Shown: in pieces, positions 53,887 through 61,927 of the stretch
Layout of the letters: every line of letters starts with the position of its first letter
Numbering within the stretch: position 1 is the first letter of the stretch
Assembly (NCBI GenBank): GCA_019118565.1
Contig: DWYR01000008.1
Span: 124,001-188,000, forward strand
Source of the DNA: Candidatus Alistipes avicola
GTDB taxonomy: Bacteria; Bacteroidota; Bacteroidia; Bacteroidales; Rikenellaceae
Direction of reading: 5' to 3'
DNA: 64,000 nt
The notes under the pieces: generated by a model
What the model saw: only the letters and a program-made list of their open reading frames with translations
Databases searched by the model: none
Told to the model about the DNA's origin: nothing
Program-made: the position numbers and the translations under genes

Positions 53887-56016
53887 TTAATTTTTCAGGT
53901 ATTTGTCGAGCCATCCGAAGAACTCGCGCTGCCAAACCACCGAGTTCTGGGGTTTCATCACCTGGTGAGCCTCGTCCTCGAAGGCGATCAGTTTGGCATC
54001 GAGTCCGTGCAGACGAGCTGCGGTGAAGGCTTCGAGCGACTGCGAGTAGGGAATGCGGTAGTCGAGCTCGCCCGTAATGATCATGATCGGAGTATCCCAT
54101 TGGTCGATCGCGCGATGCGGCGAGTTGGCGTAGCTGCGCATGGCTGTTGCGTTGTCCTTGTCCCAGTAGGCGCCGCCGTAGTCGTTGTTCAGGAAGAACA
54201 GTTCCTCGGTCGACCCGTACATGGAGTCGAAATCGAAGATACCGCAGTGCGAGATGAAGGCTTTGAAGCGTTTGTCGTGGTGTCCGGCAAGGTAGTAAAC
54301 CGAATAGCCGCCGTAGGATGCACCTACACAGCCGAGGTGATCTTTATCTACCCAAGGCTCTTTTGCCACGTCATCGATAGCCGAGAGATAATCGCGGATG
54401 TTCTGGCCGGAGTAGTCGCCCGAAATCTGATCGAGCCACTCCTGTCCGAACGAGGGGAGTCCGCGGCGATTGGGGGCTACGATGATGTAGCCGTTGGCCG
54501 CCATCAGCTGGAAATTCCAACGGTAGCTCCAGAATTGCGAAACGACACTCTGAGGACCGCCCTGACAGTAGAGCAGCGTGGGGTATTTCTTGGCCGGATC
54601 GAAGTCGGGCGGCAGAATAACCCAGGTGAGCATCTGTTTGCCGTCGGTGGTCTCTACCCAACGCTTCTCGACTTTGCCCATGCGGATGTGGTCCAGGATG
54701 GGCTTGTTGACGAAGGTCACCTGCGTCAGGGTTCCGTCCGCAAGGTTGATATCGAACAGTTCGTCCGGCGAAGAGATCGTGCAGATGTCGGCCACAGCCT
54801 TGCCGTTCTCGATCGATACGGCGTTGATGTCATGGTCTCCCTTGGTGATGACCTTTACATTGCCGTTCATGTCTACGTGGCAGAGCTGGTGCGTAGCCTG
54901 GATCGGCGAGAGGAACCAGAGAGCCTCGTTGCCGTCCCAGATAACATTCGTTGCGTTGTAGTCGAAGTTCTCGGTCAGATCCTGCATCTGTCCCGTAGCC
55001 GAATCCCATACGAACAGACGCTCCTTGTCGGCCTCGTTGCCGGCACGGCGCTGCGAACGGAAAGCGATCTTCGTCCCGTCGGGCGAGAAGACGGGGTATT
55101 TGTCGTAACCCGGCATTTCGGGGGCTATCTTCAGACGCGGATCGACCTCTCTGGTTTTGCAAATGTTGCGGGTTTCGCCCGTAGCCAGATCATAAACGAA
55201 AATATCCGAGTCGGTCGAGATGGCGTATGCGGTACCCGTCAGCGGTTTGCAGGTGTAGGCGAGCTGTGTGCCGGCGGGGTTCCAGCTAATCTCTCCCATG
55301 TCGAAGTAGGGTGCCAGCGGGGTATCCCATGCTGCCTCCGGGCCGAGAATGTCCTTGCCGTTGGCCACGCCGCTATCTGTCAGGTCGGCCACGAAAATAT
55401 GGCGATACTCTCCCTCGTCCCAATAGTTCCAGTGGCGGGCCATCAGGTCGTCATAGACGCGGGCTTTCGATTTGTCCATATCCTTATAGAGGTCGGATGA
55501 GCGACGGTCGGCTACCTGGACACTCTGTACATAGAAGAGTTTGTCGCCGGTCGGGTTGACACCGAAACCCTCGATGTCCTTATCGAGCGAGGAGAGCTGT
55601 TTGACGGCCGTTCCGTCGATGTTCATCTCCCAGATCTGCGAGGAGCCGCTGCGATCGGACAGGAAGTAGATCTTCGTTCCGTCGCCATTCCACTGCGGGC
55701 TGTAGTTGTTCGATGCGAAGTCGGTCAGCTGAGCTGTCTCTCCGCTGGCTGCATCGCGTACGTAGATGGCGGTTACACCGCGGTTTTCTTGCAGGTTGTA
55801 GTGGGTTACGGTGTAGAGCAGCTTGCTTGCATCCGGCGAGAGCCCAGCCAGCCCTACGCGGCCCATTTTCCACAAGATCTCAGGGGTCAGAACGCCTCCG
55901 GCGATCTCCTCCTGCGTCAGCTCGTTGTCGATAGCAAGGGGCTGGGGACGCTGCTCGCTGCCGCATCCGCTCAGACCCATGAGCGTAATTGCCATAAAGA
56001 AGAATAATTTTTTCAT
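53887..56016 (-). CDS. S9 family prolyl oligopeptidase-type lipoprotein
   Basis: A 709-residue protein with a signal peptide and lipobox (LMGLSGC). A TolB/WD-like beta-propeller (about 50-430) includes SPQWNGDGTKIYFLSDRSG and FSPDGTKIAFRSQRR. The C-terminal alpha/beta-hydrolase has nucleophile Ser567 in GASYGGYSV, Asp in GELDYRIPYSQS and His in DEAHQVMKP. Dipeptidyl or acylaminoacyl peptidase activity is typical of such S9 enzymes. I chose ATG 56016 (MKKLFFFMAIT) because it starts the signal peptide; a longer open frame reaches back through the divergent Nudix gene and has no family support. Confidence 0.9.
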   Translation of the reverse strand: MKKLFFFMAITLMGLSGCGSEQRPQPLAIDNELTQEEIAGGVLTPEILWKMGRVGLAGLSPDASKLLYTVTHYNLQENRGVTAIYVRDAASGETAQLTDFASNNYSPQWNGDGTKIYFLSDRSGSSQIWEMNIDGTAVKQLSSLDKDIEGFGVNPTGDKLFYVQSVQVADRRSSDLYKDMDKSKARVYDDLMARHWNYWDEGEYRHIFVADLTDSGVANGKDILGPEAAWDTPLAPYFDMGEISWNPAGTQLAYTCKPLTGTAYAISTDSDIFVYDLATGETRNICKTREVDPRLKIAPEMPGYDKYPVFSPDGTKIAFRSQRRAGNEADKERLFVWDSATGQMQDLTENFDYNATNVIWDGNEALWFLSPIQATHQLCHVDMNGNVKVITKGDHDINAVSIENGKAVADICTISSPDELFDINLADGTLTQVTFVNKPILDHIRMGKVEKRWVETTDGKQMLTWVILPPDFDPAKKYPTLLYCQGGPQSVVSQFWSYRWNFQLMAANGYIIVAPNRRGLPSFGQEWLDQISGDYSGQNIRDYLSAIDDVAKEPWVDKDHLGCVGASYGGYSVYYLAGHHDKRFKAFISHCGIFDFDSMYGSTEELFFLNNDYGGAYWDKDNATAMRSYANSPHRAIDQWDTPIMIITGELDYRIPYSQSLEAFTAARLHGLDAKLIAFEDEAHQVMKPQNSVVWQREFFGWLDKYLKN

Positions 56017-56043
56017 TTCGGATCGGTTTAACTCTATTTGGTA

Positions 56044-56051
56044 TAAATTTG
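56044..56051 (+). promoter_or_regulatory. -7 box of the Nudix gene
   Basis: TAAATTTG, 22 bp before the Nudix ATG, fits TAnnTTTG. No matching -33 box is evident in the 57-bp divergent gap. Confidence 0.45.
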
Positions 56052-56073
56052 TCGCATCGAAATAAACTGTCCT

Positions 56074-56673
56074 ATGCAGCTGGAACTTTTTTTTGCAGAC
56101 AAGACCGTGCTTTTCACCGACGAATCGGTCCCTGAAACCTTCTTCAGGATCGATCTTGCGCAGGGTGATGAAATTTCTCGCACGAAGGTACTCAATTTTC
56201 TCGAAACGCACAAGGCCATAGCCATTCATGGGGATCGGCCCGATGAGATTTTCCATCGTTTTGGCCGGGAGTTCACGCCGGTCGAGGCGGCCGGAGGGTT
56301 GGTTGTCGACGGAGAGGGGCGTTGGCTGCTGATCCATCGCAACGGTCGTTGGGACCTGCCCAAAGGGCACGTGGAACGGGGTGAGGATACCGAGACCGCG
56401 GCTCTGCGCGAAGTGGCCGAAGAGACCGGTGTGGCGGGCGCGAGCGTCGTACGTCCGTTGTGCCGGACTTATCACGCCTATTATATGCACCATCGTTGGG
56501 AGTTGAAACATACCCATTGGTACGAAATGCGCATCGACGGATGCAAGCGACTTGTCCCCCAACAGGAGGAGGGTATCGAACAGGTGGCGTGGTTTGCACC
56601 TGATGAGGCGAAAGTGTGTGCCAAAGAGATGTTTCCCAGCGTCCGCCGGGTGTTGGAGCGTATGGAACGCTAA
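56074..56673 (+). CDS. Nudix hydrolase
   Basis: A 199-residue protein. A ~70-residue N-terminal extension precedes the Nudix domain. The Nudix box spans residues 98-120 and has the full GX5EX7REUXEEXGU pattern, with REVAEETG at its end. [12 protein letters not shown] just before it recalls diadenosine polyphosphate or inorganic-type hydrolases. The substrate cannot be assigned. It is monocistronic, divergent from the S9 peptidase gene and convergent with the SRPBCC gene. Confidence 0.88.
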   Translation: MQLELFFADKTVLFTDESVPETFFRIDLAQGDEISRTKVLNFLETHKAIAIHGDRPDEIFHRFGREFTPVEAAGGLVVDGEGRWLLIHRNGRWDLPKGHVERGEDTETAALREVAEETGVAGASVVRPLCRTYHAYYMHHRWELKHTHWYEMRIDGCKRLVPQQEEGIEQVAWFAPDEAKVCAKEMFPSVRRVLERMER

Positions 56674-56685
56674 TACCGGGTGTTT

Positions 56686-56737
56686 AAAACAAGAGAAGGA
56701 GAAGATCCCTTGAGCGATCTTCTCCTTCTCTTGTTTT
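56686..56737. terminator. Bidirectional terminator between the Nudix and SRPBCC genes
   Basis: A perfect 22-bp stem (56686-56707 with 56716-56737) with an 8-base loop. AAAA and TTTT at its ends give U-tracts for both convergent transcripts. Confidence 0.9.
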
Positions 56738-56749
56738 GTCCTCACTTGT

Positions 56750-57169
56750 TTAGGAGGGCATGGGAATTTGATTCATGGCGTTGGCCATCGATTCGGCAAT
56801 TTGGTCGAGCGCCTCGCGGAGTTTGCCGCCGATCATCATGCGCATCATCATATTCAGATCCGCGTGCAGAACCATCCGCATACGGGTGTCGTACGGAGCT
56901 ACCTGCTGCAACTGAATCCAGAACGTAAAGTCGATCGGAAGTCCTCCCTCGCCGCTCTGAATCTTGACATACTTGGGGCACTCCTTGTCTACGATCTCCA
57001 GTTTGACCGTAAAGCCTTTTGCCTTGAAGGAGCAGTGGTTCTCGTCGGCCTGCCACTCCTCGACCTTGTCCTGTACGGCCGGTGTGAGGTTGTCGAATCG
57101 GCTGATGAGAGTGTAGATCAGTTCGGCCGGCCGGCGTATCTGATGTTGTTTCGATTCGTATTTTTCCAT
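56750..57169 (-). CDS. SRPBCC/START-like small protein
   Basis: A 139-residue cytoplasmic protein. YESKQHQIRRPAELIYTLIS and FTFWIQLQQVAPYDTRMRM fit the start and central strands of the START/Bet v1 (SRPBCC) fold, and the closing amphipathic helix is LREALDQIAESMANAMNQIP. Such proteins bind hydrophobic ligands in a cavity; the ligand is unknown. Two tandem copies of the promoter-bearing repeat lie directly upstream, the nearer -7 box being 23 bp before the ATG. Confidence 0.75.
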   Translation of the reverse strand: MEKYESKQHQIRRPAELIYTLISRFDNLTPAVQDKVEEWQADENHCSFKAKGFTVKLEIVDKECPKYVKIQSGEGGLPIDFTFWIQLQQVAPYDTRMRMVLHADLNMMMRMMIGGKLREALDQIAESMANAMNQIPMPS

Positions 57170-57191
57170 AGGTTACCTTTTTTGTGGGGAA

Positions 57192-57249
57192 CAAAGATAG
57201 TGAAAGCCGAGCGGCAAATGCAAACTTGTTTGCGAATTTGTCCGAGGCG
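57192..57249 (-). repeat. Palindromic promoter-bearing repeat, copy 3
   Basis: A 57-base unit starting AAAGATAGTGAAAGCCGAGC and ending TTTGTCCGAGGCG, with a central palindrome GCAAACTTGTTTGC (57220-57233). On the minus strand TTTG (57224-57221), 21 bp, TATCTTTG (57199-57192) form a consensus promoter facing the SRPBCC gene. Confidence 0.8.
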
Positions 57250-57263
57250 CATCCTGTTTTCTG

Positions 57264-57320
57264 TAAAGATAGTGAAAGCCGAGCGGCAAATGCAACTTGT
57301 TTGCGAATTTGTCCGAGGCG
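57264..57320 (-). repeat. Palindromic promoter-bearing repeat, copy 4 (tandem with copy 3)
   Basis: Identical to copy 3 across 56 bases except for loss of one A in the central palindrome (GCAACTTGTTTGC). Copies 3 and 4 have a 72-bp period in the same orientation. The -7 position reads TATCTTTA. It begins 20 bp after the tsaE stop on the minus strand. Confidence 0.8.
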
Positions 57321-57339
57321 TAGCGGCTTCCCCGCAGGA

Positions 57340-57756
57340 TCAGTCGAACGAGATGGTGCGCTCCTCGTCGTCGTCGATCGAGATCCGTACGGTCATGATA
57401 TTTTCCGGCAGCAGCTCCTCGATCTTTTCGGGCCACTCCACCAGACACAGCTCCCCGGAGTAGAAATATTCTTCGTATCCGAAGTCGTAAGCCTCTTCGA
57501 GCCGGTTGATTCGGTAGAAGTCGAAATGATAGATACATCGACCCTCGCGGGTGGAGTATTGGTTGATGATGGCGAATGTCGGGCTGGTTACCGTGTCATC
57601 GGCACCAAGCTGGGCGACGATCTCCCGGATCAGGGTGGTTTTTCCGGCCCCCATCTCGCCTCGGAAGACGACGACCGTACGGTCGCCCAATGCCTCTACG
57701 ATGGCTTCGGCAACCTTCGGCAGATCACTCTGTGAATCGATATGAATGGTTTGCAT
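57340..57756 (-). CDS. tsaE: tRNA threonylcarbamoyladenosine biosynthesis ATPase
   Basis: ATPase of the TsaBDE complex needed for t6A37 on ANN-decoding tRNAs. The protein is 138 aa. The Walker A motif is FRGEMGAGKTTLIREIV, SPTFAIINQY is the switch region and HFDFYRI and VEWPEKIEELLP are family signatures. It lies 4 bp downstream of porX and is probably co-transcribed with it. Confidence 0.95.
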   Translation of the reverse strand: MQTIHIDSQSDLPKVAEAIVEALGDRTVVVFRGEMGAGKTTLIREIVAQLGADDTVTSPTFAIINQYSTREGRCIYHFDFYRINRLEEAYDFGYEEYFYSGELCLVEWPEKIEELLPENIMTVRISIDDDEERTISFD

Positions 57757-57760
57757 GATG

Positions 57761-59311
57761 CTATTTCTTGGGTTTAAGTACGATGTAGGGGACGATCATC
57801 TCTTCCATCGAGATGCCGCCGTGCTGGAACGTATTGCGATAGTAGCGGATGTACTTGTTGGCATCGTTGGTGTATACCAAAAAGTCGGTGTTGTAGGCGA
57901 AAATGTAGCTTGACGAGAGGTTGCCCGACGGGAGCTGAATATCCTCCGGACGGGTGATTTCATACACTTCGCGTGAGTTGTAGTTCAGGTTGCGTCCGGT
58001 CTTGTAGCGCAGGTTGGTCGAGGTCTCCCGGTCGCCGGTCACCTTGATCGGGTTGTCGATGCGGATGGTTCCGTGGTCCGAGGTGATGACCACTGTATGG
58101 CCGTGCTCGGAGAGCAGACGCAAGATGGTCAGCAGGTCCGAGTGTTCGAACCAGGAGCGGGTGAGCGACCGGAAAGCCGCCTCGTCTTCGGTAAGTTCCC
58201 GAATGACATCCGTTTCGGTTCGGGCATGGGAGAGAATATCGAGGAAGTTGTAGACAATTACCGAGAAGTCGGCATCGTAGATCCGTTGGATATTGTCGAT
58301 CAATTTGCGTCCCGCCTCGGGGCGTACCAGTTTGTCGAACGTATATTTGTAATTCTTTCCGCTGGAAGCCATCAGCCGTTGCAGGAAGTGTTCCTCGTAC
58401 TGGTTCTTGCCGCCCTCTTCGTTGTCGTTGAGCCAGCGGTCGGGCATGATCTTGTCGATGGCCAGCGGCATCAGACCGGCGAAGATCGCGTTGCGGGCGT
58501 ACTGGGTGGCTGTCGGAAGGATTGCACAGTAGAAATCATCGACTGCCACGTCGTAATAACCGCGCAGCAGCGGACTGATCGAGCGCCACTGGTCGTAACG
58601 GAAGTTGTCGATCAGCAACAGGGTCGTTTTCGGATTGGCATCCGCAACCGGGAATATCTTGGTTCGCATCAGGGTGTGGGACATGACCGGGGTCGATTCG
58701 TCCCGTTTGTTGATCCAGTTGTAGTAGTTGCGCCGAACGAATTTGCAGAACTCCTGATTGGCCTCCTGCTTCTGGTAGGTCATAACTTCCTGAATGCTTT
58801 GGTCGGTCGAATCCGAAAGAGCGATTTCCCAATTGGTGATGCGCCGGTAGATTTGGCTCCAGTCGGCGAAAGTCTCGGCCATCTGGAGCGACGCGGAAAT
58901 ACGTCCGAATTCGGCCCGGTAGTCGGCCGTTGTCTGTTCGGTGACGAGTTGCTGCGAGTGTACGTGCTTTTTGATCGAGAGCAGTACCTGGTTGGGATTT
59001 ACGGGTTTGATGAGGTAGTCGGCGATTTTCGACCCGACCGCTTTGTCCATGATGTTCTCCTCTTCGCTCTTGGTCACCATGATGACCGGTGTGGTCGGAC
59101 GCGCTTCTTTAATTTTCGGCAGGGTTTCAAGTCCCGTCATGCCCGGCATCATCTCGTCCAGAATGATCAGGTCGTAGTTTCCGTTTCCCGCCATGTCGAT
59201 GGCATCGTATCCGTTGTTGCAGGTGTCGATCTCGTACCCCTTGCCGCGAAGGAAGAGAATGTGCGGTTTCAACAGGTCGATCTCGTCGTCTACCCAGAGT
59301 ATTTTGACCAT
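57761..59311 (-). CDS. porX: PorX-type response regulator with PglZ domain
   Basis: A 516-residue protein: an N-terminal receiver domain (1 to about 120) with acidic residues D8, D9 and phospho-acceptor Asp52 in IILDEMMPG, and the conserved Lys in YLIKPVNP. A helical linker follows, then an alkaline-phosphatase-like PglZ domain with LLLIDNFRYDQW, TATQYARNAIFAGL and VVITSDHGTIRIDNP. This is the architecture of PorX, which with PorY and SigP controls the type IX secretion system in Porphyromonas. porY is not in the window. I chose ATG 59311 (MVKILWVDDE), since a 16-residue longer start would overlap the promoter. Confidence 0.92.
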   Translation of the reverse strand: MVKILWVDDEIDLLKPHILFLRGKGYEIDTCNNGYDAIDMAGNGNYDLIILDEMMPGMTGLETLPKIKEARPTTPVIMVTKSEEENIMDKAVGSKIADYLIKPVNPNQVLLSIKKHVHSQQLVTEQTTADYRAEFGRISASLQMAETFADWSQIYRRITNWEIALSDSTDQSIQEVMTYQKQEANQEFCKFVRRNYYNWINKRDESTPVMSHTLMRTKIFPVADANPKTTLLLIDNFRYDQWRSISPLLRGYYDVAVDDFYCAILPTATQYARNAIFAGLMPLAIDKIMPDRWLNDNEEGGKNQYEEHFLQRLMASSGKNYKYTFDKLVRPEAGRKLIDNIQRIYDADFSVIVYNFLDILSHARTETDVIRELTEDEAAFRSLTRSWFEHSDLLTILRLLSEHGHTVVITSDHGTIRIDNPIKVTGDRETSTNLRYKTGRNLNYNSREVYEITRPEDIQLPSGNLSSSYIFAYNTDFLVYTNDANKYIRYYRNTFQHGGISMEEMIVPYIVLKPKK

Positions 59312-59329
59312 ATTCGTGATTTTACTAAA

Positions 59330-59360
59330 CAAAAATAGTGAATTTCGTATATTATACAAA
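59330..59360 (-). promoter_or_regulatory. Promoter of porX-tsaE
   Basis: On the minus strand TTTG (59360-59357), 19 bp, TATTTTTG (59337-59330) form a consensus promoter 18 bp before the porX ATG. The sequence 59361-59500 holds no gene that I can see. Confidence 0.75.
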
Positions 59361-59502
59361 GCAGATTCCCGTTAATTTATTGTGTTTTGTTTTCAGAAAA
59401 CCGGGAGAAAGTCGCCTTGACAAGGGGGCGCCGACGAAGTTTTTTTGCGGAAGGAAAAACGTTCCTGGAGGAGACTCTCGGAAATAAAAAAGTTGTAGTT
59501 TA

Positions 59503-59533
59503 TTGTAATATAATCAAATAAAACGTATATTTG
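59503..59533 (+). promoter_or_regulatory. Promoter of the HU gene
   Basis: TTG (59503-59505), a 20-bp spacer and TATATTTG (59526-59533) followed by C, in an AT-rich tract, 44 bp before the HU ATG. Confidence 0.65.
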
Positions 59534-59577
59534 CAAGCGCAAAATCGTAGTTTAACTTAAAAACAAAATATATAAGT

Positions 59578-59850
59578 ATGACAAAGGCAGATATCGTTAG
59601 CGAAATCGCTAAAAGCACAGGCGCCGAGAAGGTGCAGGTCCAGGCTATCGTTGAGGCTTTCATGGAGAGCATCAAGGGTTCTTTGGCAAAGGGAAACAAC
59701 GTGTATCTCCGTGGTTTCGGCAGTTTCGTGGTGAAGAAACGCGCTGAGAAGGTTGCCCGCAACATCTCCAAAAATACAACGATTACGATCCCTGCACACA
59801 ATATTCCGGCGTTCAAACCGGCGAAGAGTTTTGCAGCGAAAGTAAAATAA
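59578..59850 (+). CDS. HU-family DNA-binding protein
   Basis: A 90-residue histone-like nucleoid protein. MTKADIVSEIAKSTG starts the dimerising helices, GNNVYLRGFGSFVVKKR leads into the DNA-binding arm, and KNTTITIPAHNIPAFKPAKSF ends it, with the arm-tip Pro in ITIPAH. Length and pattern match HU/IHF. It is followed after 33 bp by a tiny basic ribosomal protein gene, probably in the same transcript. Confidence 0.95.
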   Translation: MTKADIVSEIAKSTGAEKVQVQAIVEAFMESIKGSLAKGNNVYLRGFGSFVVKKRAEKVARNISKNTTITIPAHNIPAFKPAKSFAAKVK

Positions 59851-59883
59851 ACCATAAGTAAAATTTCAAACACATTTACAGTT

Positions 59884-59973
59884 ATGCCGAACGGAAAGAA
59901 ACATAAGCGTCATAAGATGGCGACACACAAGCGTAAAAAACGTCTTCGCAAGAATCGTCATAAGAAAAAGTAA
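59884..59973 (+). CDS. mS38/bS22-like small ribosomal protein (AURKAIP1/COX24 domain)
   Basis: A 29-residue protein starting MPNGKKHKRHK, with 16 Lys/Arg and 4 His residues. Bacteroidota genomes carry very similar short proteins annotated as AURKAIP1/COX24-domain, relatives of mitochondrial mS38 and mycobacterial bS22, which sit at the decoding-centre end of the small subunit. It has a clean ATG-to-TAA frame, is co-directional with the HU gene and is followed by a hairpin. It is too short for usual ORF cut-offs. A role in the ribosome is inferred from the family resemblance. Confidence 0.8.
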   Translation: MPNGKKHKRHKMATHKRKKRLRKNRHKKK

Positions 59974-60003
59974 AGTAGCACGGCCTTAAGTGCTATCGAG
60001 ATA

Positions 60004-60037
60004 GATAAAGCTAAAAGGGTGCAGGCTCTTTTAGCTT
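60004..60037 (+). terminator. Hairpin after the mS38-like gene
   Basis: TAAAGCTAAAAG (60004-60015) pairs perfectly with CTTTTAGCTTTA (60026-60037) around a 10-base loop. The following U-content is modest (ATTTT), so it is a probable but not strong terminator. From 60038 to 60303 I see no gene, clear promoter or known RNA. Confidence 0.6.
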
Positions 60038-60303
60038 TACCTATTTTCCCGACCGGGCCTTTTGTTGAATCCGCGAATCCCGAGATGAGTTTGAAAAGGG
60101 CGGATCGGCTGTCGGGATATTTTGATTATCCGTTTGTTGAGAGGTGAAACATCTTGTAGAGCGCTTTTTTCTCCGGCACATCTCTGTCAAACAAAGAAAA
60201 ACGGAAGTTGGATTGTCTCTCCGGAAAAGTAAAACAATCATTCATCCAAACCATAGTCGAATCGTGACGAGAGGGCGCTAAGTCCTGAGTTGCGCAAATA
60301 TAT

Positions 60304-61854
60304 ATGAATCGCGAATTAATAATTAACGTAAATCCGACCGAAATCTCGATCGCACAGTGTGAGGATAAGGTGCTGGTCGAGCTTAGCAAGGAGCAGTGTC
60401 AGACGGGTTTTGCCGTTGGAGACATCTATCTGGGCAAGGTGCGTAAGATCATGCCGGGATTGAATGCGGCCTTTGTGAATGTCGGTCATGAAAAAGATGC
60501 CTTTATCCACTATCTCGATCTGGGAAGTCAGTTTTGTTCCTTGCAGAAATTAGTGGCGAGCTACCAGCCCGGCAAACGAGGTCTTCGTCTCGAAACGATG
60601 AAGATGGAACCCGCGATCGACAAGGCGGGGAAAATCTCTTCGTACCTGCAGGTCGGACAGATCGTCATGGTCCAGATCGCCAAGGAGGCCATTTCGACCA
60701 AAGGTCCCCGGTTGACGGCCGATATTTCATTGGCGGGACGCAACGTCGTGTTGGTCCCTTTCTCTTCGAAAGTTTTTTTGTCCCAGAAAATTCGTTCAAA
60801 CGAAGAGAAGAAACGTTTGAAACGAATCGCCGCCGCCGTATTGCCTAAGAATTTCGGCGTGATTATCCGTACGGCGGCTACGGCAGCTAACGACAGTGAT
60901 ATTGAACAGGATATCCAGTCGTTGGTGGATAAGTGGCATAAGACGCTGGCCAATCTTCGTAAGAATACGGCTCCAGCCCTGTTGATGAGTGAACTTAGTC
61001 GGGCCAATACCATTATACGCGACTCGTTGAACGGGTCTTTCTCTCAGATCGTGGTGGACGACGAGTCGATGTTCCGCGAGATTCAGGAGTATATCCGGAA
61101 GATTGAACCTCAAAGCGAGAAGCTGGTCAAACTCTACAAGGGTAACGTCCCGATTTTCGATAACTTCGACATATCGAAACAGATCAAGTCGCTCTTTGCC
61201 AAATATGTTTCGCTACGTCGGGGTGCTTATCTGATTATCGAACATACGGAGGCGATGAACGTGATCGATGTCAATTCGGGCAACCGCACCAAGATCGACG
61301 ACAACCAGGAGCAGACGGCCCTCGATGTCAACTTGGCGGCGGCCCACGAGATTGCCCGGCAATTGCGCTTGCGTGATTTGGGCGGTATTGTCATCATTGA
61401 TTTTATTGACATGCACAAGGCTCCGAACCGTCAGTTGCTCTACGACGAGATGGTCAAGCTGATGGCCAACGACAAGGCGAAGCATACGGTGCTGCCTCTG
61501 ACCAAGTTCGGCTTGATGCAGATCACCCGTCAGCGCGTGCGGCCGGTTGCCGTGCAGGATGTGACGGATGTCTGCCCGACCTGCAACGGCAGCGGACGGA
61601 TCGAGCCGACGGTTTTGCTGGACAAGAAGATCGAGAACCGTATCTCCTACTTTACGCAGGATGCCGGATACAAATACATCAAACTGCGGGTCAGCCCCTA
61701 TGTTTCTTCCTTTCTGAAACACGGTTGGTGGCCTCTCTATCTGCGTTGGATGTGGAAATACAAGGTGCGTCTGAAGATCGTTGCTGACCAGAGCGTCGGG
61801 ATCGTGGACGTGCATTATTACGACAAGAAAGGACACGATCTGAACCGGGGTTAA
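60304..61854 (+). CDS. rng: Ribonuclease E/G family endoribonuclease
   Basis: A 516-residue single-strand-specific endoribonuclease that matures rRNA and degrades mRNA. The S1 domain lies near the N-terminus (GDIYLGKVRKIMPGLNAAFV). The DNase I-like catalytic part includes NVIDVNSGNRT and the metal-binding Asp in GGIVIIDFIDM. The zinc-link is CPTCNGSG. The length without a long C-terminal scaffold fits RNase G more than RNase E. The first ATG (MNRELIINVNP) matches the RNase G start. Confidence 0.94.
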   Translation: MNRELIINVNPTEISIAQCEDKVLVELSKEQCQTGFAVGDIYLGKVRKIMPGLNAAFVNVGHEKDAFIHYLDLGSQFCSLQKLVASYQPGKRGLRLETMKMEPAIDKAGKISSYLQVGQIVMVQIAKEAISTKGPRLTADISLAGRNVVLVPFSSKVFLSQKIRSNEEKKRLKRIAAAVLPKNFGVIIRTAATAANDSDIEQDIQSLVDKWHKTLANLRKNTAPALLMSELSRANTIIRDSLNGSFSQIVVDDESMFREIQEYIRKIEPQSEKLVKLYKGNVPIFDNFDISKQIKSLFAKYVSLRRGAYLIIEHTEAMNVIDVNSGNRTKIDDNQEQTALDVNLAAAHEIARQLRLRDLGGIVIIDFIDMHKAPNRQLLYDEMVKLMANDKAKHTVLPLTKFGLMQITRQRVRPVAVQDVTDVCPTCNGSGRIEPTVLLDKKIENRISYFTQDAGYKYIKLRVSPYVSSFLKHGWWPLYLRWMWKYKVRLKIVADQSVGIVDVHYYDKKGHDLNRG

Positions 61855-61863
61855 ACATACGGA

Positions 61864-61900
61864 GCCTCGCGGAGAGGGATCTCCGTGAGGCCCTTTTTTA
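61864..61900 (+). terminator. Terminator of the RNase G gene
   Basis: GCCTCGCGGAGA (61864-61875) pairs with TCTCCGTGAGGC (61880-61891), with one G-T pair and loop GGGA, followed by CCTTTTTTA. Confidence 0.9.
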
Positions 61901-61927
61901 TCAAGCGACAAGGCTGTCGGATCAACC

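Noticed and set aside
53965..55500. A 511-codon plus-strand frame opposite the S9 peptidase
   Set aside because: The peptidase on the minus strand has a signal peptide, propeller and complete catalytic triad; the plus frame has no family features.
56017..56745. Upstream extension of the S9 peptidase frame to a 952-residue protein
   Set aside because: The extra 243 residues are antisense to the Nudix gene, and the signal peptide with lipobox begins only at 56016.
59974..60303. A possible non-coding RNA in the 330-bp gap before RNase G
   Set aside because: Apart from the hairpin at 60004-60037 and a very short CCCG/CGGG stem, I found no promoter box, tRNA-like fold or strong terminator, so I cannot support an RNA gene.
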